Positions 6,361 to 8,258 of a stretch of 8,258 nucleotides of DNA are shown one piece after another (within the stretch, counting starts at the first letter, position 1; the number at the start of each line of letters is the position of its first letter). The stretch comes from UMGS1279 sp045577695 (lineage in GTDB: Bacteria; Bacillota; Clostridia; Oscillospirales; Acutalibacteraceae), in the NCBI GenBank assembly GCA_045577695.1, contig JAZNIW010000051.1, forward strand, positions 1-8,258, read 5' to 3'. The translations under genes were made by a program, and so were the position numbers. Under the pieces are notes generated by a model that was not told where the DNA came from, did no database searches, and saw only the letters and a list, made by a program, of their open reading frames with translations.

Positions 6361-6648
6361 TTACGAAAATATTTTATAAGAAAAGTCACTGAAGTTACAT
6401 TTATCATTAAACTTTATTTTTAACTCAAATACTCTATGCATTAAGTCTAAACTTTTTTCAAATTCTTTAGATAATGTGTTTTCTCCCTTGATTACTACTT
6501 TATCTGCATCGCAATCTGTGCATAATAAATCGTGAAAAGCATCCCAATTTTTTCCGTACCATTCAGGAAAATCAAACGCTACTCTGATCCTCTCGTGTAA
6601 TTCGCCTAAGGTTTTGCAACCAGTTAAATCTAATTCTATTATTTTCAC
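6361..6648 (-). CDS. Second barstar-family inhibitor, cassette A
   Basis: Barstar homologue of 95 residues if it starts at the GTG at 6646-6648, which aligns with the ATG of the cassette B barstar (VKIIELDL versus MKIIELDL). A GTG at 6657 would give 98 residues and overlap the preceding gene. With the shorter start, the gene begins one base after the stop of the first barstar, with AGGTGA as a likely ribosome site, so it is translationally coupled. The helix FPEWYGKNWDAFHDLL has both key aspartates (D36, D40 in the short form). It is closely similar to the cassette B barstar and very different from its own neighbour, so it probably recognises a cassette-B-like toxin. Confidence 0.92.
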   Translation of the reverse strand: MKIIELDLTGCKTLGELHERIRVAFDFPEWYGKNWDAFHDLLCTDCDADKVVIKGENTLSKEFEKSLDLMHRVFELKIKFNDKCNFSDFSYKIFS

Positions 6649-6649
6649 A

Positions 6650-6973
6650 TCAATCACCTACTATTGTGAACTTGAAGTTAGGATTGATATTATGCAAATC
6701 TTCAAATACTTCTAACATTTTCTCACAACTATTACGCAAAGCACTATTCATTTTATTTAAGTTATATATTTCTACTAAATATTCTTCGTCATCCGAAAAT
6801 ACATCTTGCAGCAAATCCCAAAGTGCATCCCAATTGGCTCCATAAAAATCATGAAAACCAAATTTCATTTTTAATAACAAATGCACATCTGCCAAAGTTT
6901 TACAATCAGAAAAATTTAGTTTAATAGGATTTTCGGTTATTTCTTTAAGTGCGAATTTATCAATATTATTCAT
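6650..6973 (-). CDS. First barstar-family inhibitor, cassette A (divergent)
   Basis: This 107-residue protein has a longer N-terminus than the other three and the barstar helix FHDFYGANWDALWDLLQD, with two aspartates at the barnase-contact positions. The middle is very acidic (SDDEEYLVE), which suits binding to a basic ribonuclease active site. The ATG (6971-6973) begins one base after the toxin stop, and its AGGAG site lies inside the last codons of the toxin, so translation is coupled. By position it is the likely cognate inhibitor of toxin A. Confidence 0.88.
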   Translation of the reverse strand: MNNIDKFALKEITENPIKLNFSDCKTLADVHLLLKMKFGFHDFYGANWDALWDLLQDVFSDDEEYLVEIYNLNKMNSALRNSCEKMLEVFEDLHNINPNFKFTIVGD

Positions 6974-6974
6974 A

Positions 6975-7493
6975 TTAAACTCTCCTCTGTGTTATTTCGT
7001 AGAATGTTTTATAATGGTCATAAGATACAAATATTAAACCATCGTTTGACCAAAGGACTCTTTGCAGATTGCGGAAACCAAATTTATAATTCAAATCTGC
7101 TTCATACCATATTCTACCAGGTGACTCTGGTAAATGTCCTTCGTAATTTTTATATATTCCCCTCGTTATCATTTTATTAGGACATGTTGTAGCTAAATTA
7201 CCTTCCTTAGGTATCCAGCCTGATTTTTTAGCTTGATTTTCAGTTATATAATATTCAGGTAATTTACCTTTATATTTCAACCAAAAATCTGCTCCATCTA
7301 ATTTATTATCGGTTGCGGTACCTGCTTTTAATGCTTCCATTATTTTAATAATACAGCGGCAAAATGGGTGAAGTGGTGATTTGGGATCAGGCACTTCAAA
7401 TATTCCATATATTTTACCATGCATATCTTCACAAGGTATGCATCTTTTGGGGTCATCACAGCTTATCCAATGTTTATAATTTTTTGATAACAT
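6975..7493 (-). CDS. MuF-tail/barnase-family ribonuclease toxin, cassette A
   Basis: A 172-residue protein built like the cassette B toxin. The N-terminal zinc tail has C18, C21, H25, H42, C45 and C47. The ribonuclease domain (about 78-172) has LPEYY, SGWIPKEGNL, GRIWYEADLNY (E131), GFRNLQRVLWSND (R141, R145) and YDHYKTFYEI (H160). It resembles barnase more closely than B or C do, sharing GNL and GFRN. At the barnase K27 position the alignment gives K96-E97 before GNL, so the lysine may be shifted by one. It ends with five extra residues (TQRRV), whose codons hold the ribosome site of the next gene. The ATG follows an AAGGAG site (7499-7504). No signal peptide or membrane segment is seen; an RNA-degrading intracellular toxin is the best call. 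Confidence 0.92.
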   Translation of the reverse strand: MLSKNYKHWISCDDPKRCIPCEDMHGKIYGIFEVPDPKSPLHPFCRCIIKIMEALKAGTATDNKLDGADFWLKYKGKLPEYYITENQAKKSGWIPKEGNLATTCPNKMITRGIYKNYEGHLPESPGRIWYEADLNYKFGFRNLQRVLWSNDGLIFVSYDHYKTFYEITQRRV

Positions 7494-7510
7494 AAATACT
7501 CCTTAATAAA

Positions 7511-7536
7511 TAAAATTAAAGTTAACTTTGATTTTA
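7511..7536. promoter_or_regulatory. Leader palindrome, cassette A
   Basis: The 26-bp inverted repeat centred on AAAGTTAACTTT, identical to those of cassettes B and C, lies 7 bp before the AAGGAG site. A DNA-binding repressor, possibly one encoded elsewhere, or an RNA structure could act here. Confidence 0.5.
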
Positions 7537-7589
7537 TTATATAAGAAGTTAAATTTATTTTCCCCCCACCAATGGAAGTGGCTATAATT

Positions 7590-7618
7590 ATTATAATATA
7601 TAAGGGGGTAAAAATCAA
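7590..7618 (-). promoter_or_regulatory. Sigma-A promoter of cassette A
   Basis: TTGATT (7613-7618), 17-nt spacer, TATAAT (7590-7595), the same as in B and C. The transcript should cover toxin A and both barstars and end at 6296-6327. Confidence 0.8.
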
Positions 7619-7637
7619 TTTGGGTGTGGAAAACACT

Positions 7638-7850
7638 CCGCAACTTGTTGCGGTATATAATCACGGCGAATGCCGTGTATATCATCAAGACAAAATCTTG
7701 TATATCATCAACTTTTTTCGAAAAAGTTGCATATCATCATTGCGAAGATTTTTTATGCACACCTATCGGTGTGATGAGATACAACACGGCAAAGCCGTGT
7801 TGATGATATACACGACTACGTCGTGGTAATATTTCATTGCTTCGCAATGG
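7638..7850. repeat. Long palindrome block before cassette A
   Basis: Modules in order: CCGCAAC-TT-GTTGCGG (7638-7653), CACGGC-GAAT-GCCGTG (7662-7677), CAAGA-CAAAA-TCTTG (7686-7700), CAACTTTTT-TCG-AAAAAGTTG (7709-7729), CACACC-TATC-GGTGTG (7758-7773), CAACACGGC-AAA-GCCGTGTTG (7782-7802), CACGAC-TAC-GTCGTG (7811-7825) and CATTGC-TTC-GCAATG (7835-7849). Linkers resemble TATATCATCA or GATGATATAC. The last ~125 bp repeat the block at 3962-4086. Confidence 0.8.
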
Positions 7851-7853
7851 ATA

Positions 7854-7885
7854 AAAAATCCCCGTTCCGAAGAACGAGGATTTTT
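7854..7885 (-). terminator. Hairpin terminator joined to a tRNA-Trp 3' fragment
   Basis: Same AAAAATCC...GGATTTTT stem as at 5192-5223 and 6296-6327. On the minus strand it directly follows a copy of the tRNA-Trp 3' end, as a native tRNA terminator would. Confidence 0.8.
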
Positions 7886-7907
7886 GGCAGGGGCAGAAGG
7901 ACTTGAA
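7883..7907 (-). repeat. 25-bp direct repeat of the tRNA-Trp 3' end (attachment-site-like)
   Basis: Twenty-five bases are identical to 8103-8127, which is the tRNA-Trp 3' end from TTCAAGTCC in the T-loop through CCA plus flanking bases. Identity stops abruptly at 7908 (against 8128). Duplicated tRNA 3' ends starting in the T-loop are the usual scar of integration by a tRNA-targeting recombinase. Confidence 0.75.
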
Positions 7908-8066
7908 GTGCTCCGCACCCCTCTTGCGGTACCCGAAGTTCATAACGGCTTGGAGCGCCTATGAACTTCGACCGCTGCGCCAGCAAACTCTCCCTGTTTC
8001 CGCCACCGGCGGCGGTCGAGTGTGCTGCCCGGCACGCGCGTGCCTCGGAAAGTTTCTGCTCATACA
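7908..8066. other. GC-rich palindrome-rich spacer between tRNA-Trp repeats
   Basis: This stretch is much more GC-rich than the adjacent cassettes. It holds a large hairpin, CGAAGTTCATA (7934-7944) with TATGAACTTCG (7960-7970), extended by GCGG/CCGC at 7926-7929 and 7972-7975. It also holds CCGCC-ACC-GGCGG (8000-8012) and a perfect 14-bp palindrome GGCACGCGCGTGCC (8031-8044). Open frames cross it but run on into the tRNA and show no protein-like features, so I call no gene. Confidence 0.6.
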
Positions 8067-8067
8067 A

Positions 8068-8105
8068 AAAGACATAGACATCGCAAAAGCGATGCCTATG
8101 TCTTT
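8068..8105 (-). terminator. Terminator of tRNA-Trp
   Basis: A 17-pair stem with one mismatch (GACATAG-A-CATCGC with GCGATG-C-CTATGTC, plus strand) encloses an AAAA loop and runs into TTTTT on the minus strand directly after the CCA end. Confidence 0.88.
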
Positions 8106-8180
8106 GGCAGGGGCAGAAGGACTTGAACCCTCGGCACGTGGTTTTGGAGACCACTGCTCTACCAACTGAGCTATACCCCT
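8105..8180 (-). tRNA. trnW: tRNA-Trp (anticodon CCA)
   Basis: A complete 76-nt cloverleaf including an encoded CCA (8105-8107). The acceptor stem is AGGGGTA/TGCCCCT with discriminator G; the D arm is GCTC-AGTTGGTA-GAGC; the anticodon arm is GTGGT-CTCCAAA-ACCAC with anticodon CCA at 8145-8147; the T arm is GAGGG-TTCAAGT-CCTTC with one G-U pair. It reads UGG codons. It has its own promoter and terminator. Its 3' end is repeated at 7883-7907 and in shorter form at 6323-6339 and 5219-5235. The gene itself is intact. Confidence 0.98.
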
Positions 8181-8205
8181 ATATGCAGTTTTGCGCTACT
8201 AATAT

Positions 8206-8234
8206 ATTATACTCATATGCGCTCGTAATGTCAA
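8206..8234 (-). promoter_or_regulatory. Consensus sigma-A promoter of tRNA-Trp
   Basis: Exact TTGACA (8229-8234) and exact TATAAT (8206-8211) with a 17-nt spacer: a perfect housekeeping promoter, as expected for a stable RNA gene. Transcription should start near 8199, about 19 nt before the mature tRNA. Confidence 0.92.
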
Positions 8235-8258
8235 GCGAAATTTTGAATTTTTTGTGAA

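Larger units (their letters stand above)
4148..7618 (-). repeat. Tandem array of three toxin/immunity cassettes
   Basis: Three head-to-tail units with toxin start codons at 7493, 6061 and 4955 (spacing 1432 and 1106 bp; the longer unit has an extra barstar). Promoter, leader, ribosome site, the first ~58 toxin codons and the inter-cassette hairpin/terminator region are nearly identical between units. The middle of the toxin and the immunity genes differ. This fits duplication followed by recombination that swaps variable parts within shared flanks. Confidence 0.85.

Noticed and set aside
4148..7493. A complete prophage, because of the head-protein-like motif
   Set aside because: No portal, terminase, tail, lysis or phage regulatory gene is present; only the last ~55 residues of a MuF-like domain remain.
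7638..7850. CRISPR array
   Set aside because: The repeated parts are different short stem-loops with short similar linkers; there is no constant 25-37 bp repeat with unique spacers and no cas gene.
7737..8169. Open frames on both strands across the palindrome block, GC-rich spacer and tRNA-Trp
   Set aside because: They read through a tRNA gene, terminators and hairpins, and their peptides are low-complexity translations of structured DNA.

Overview
The window looks like a chromosomal segment of a Gram-positive, low-to-moderate GC bacterium, most likely a gut or rumen Clostridia (Oscillospirales-like) species. The signs are strong AGGAGG-type ribosome binding sites, consensus sigma-A promoters, a tRNA with an encoded CCA end, and a large serine recombinase of the kind carried by Firmicutes integrative elements. 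The taxon is an inference; no marker gene settles it.

Left part (1-1805, + strand): a 553-residue large serine recombinase, the integrase type of Firmicutes conjugative or mobilizable elements, preceded by the possible tail of an upstream gene. Middle (1803-3866, - strand): a complete L-fucose isomerase gene (fucI) with its own sigma-A promoter, a roughly 125-nt leader that can form two competing hairpins, and a terminator-like hairpin at 1776-1805. A 25-codon open remnant lies between the recombinase and fucI.

Right part (3960-8258, - strand): an AT-rich tandem array of three toxin/immunity cassettes downstream of a tRNA-Trp gene. Each cassette has, in transcription order, a fragment of the tRNA-Trp 3' end, a strong hairpin terminator, a set of short hairpins, a TTGATT-17-TATAAT promoter, a roughly 90-nt leader with an AAAGTTAACTTT palindrome, a toxin gene and one or two immunity genes. 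The toxins join a short zinc-binding tail of the phage MuF / SPP1 gp7 head-protein type to a barnase-family ribonuclease domain. The immunity proteins are barstar-family inhibitors. Cassette A (7618-6361) has an intact toxin and two different barstars. Cassette B (6185-5257) has an intact toxin and one barstar. Cassette C (5081-4148) has a toxin broken by a one-base deletion and an intact barstar.

How the parts work together: the ribonucleases should degrade RNA, and each barstar should plug the active site of its partner. No signal peptide or membrane segment is visible, so the pairs would act inside the cell, as addiction or phage-defence modules or as an orphan reservoir of polymorphic-toxin tips. 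Toxin ends are shared between cassettes while immunity genes differ, which indicates recombination-driven mixing. Near-identical ~125-bp palindrome blocks bracket the array (3962-4086 and 7727-7850), and 25 bp of the tRNA-Trp 3' end is repeated at 7883-7907. Both suggest assembly at a tRNA integration hotspot. The recombinase at the left is not obviously linked to the array.
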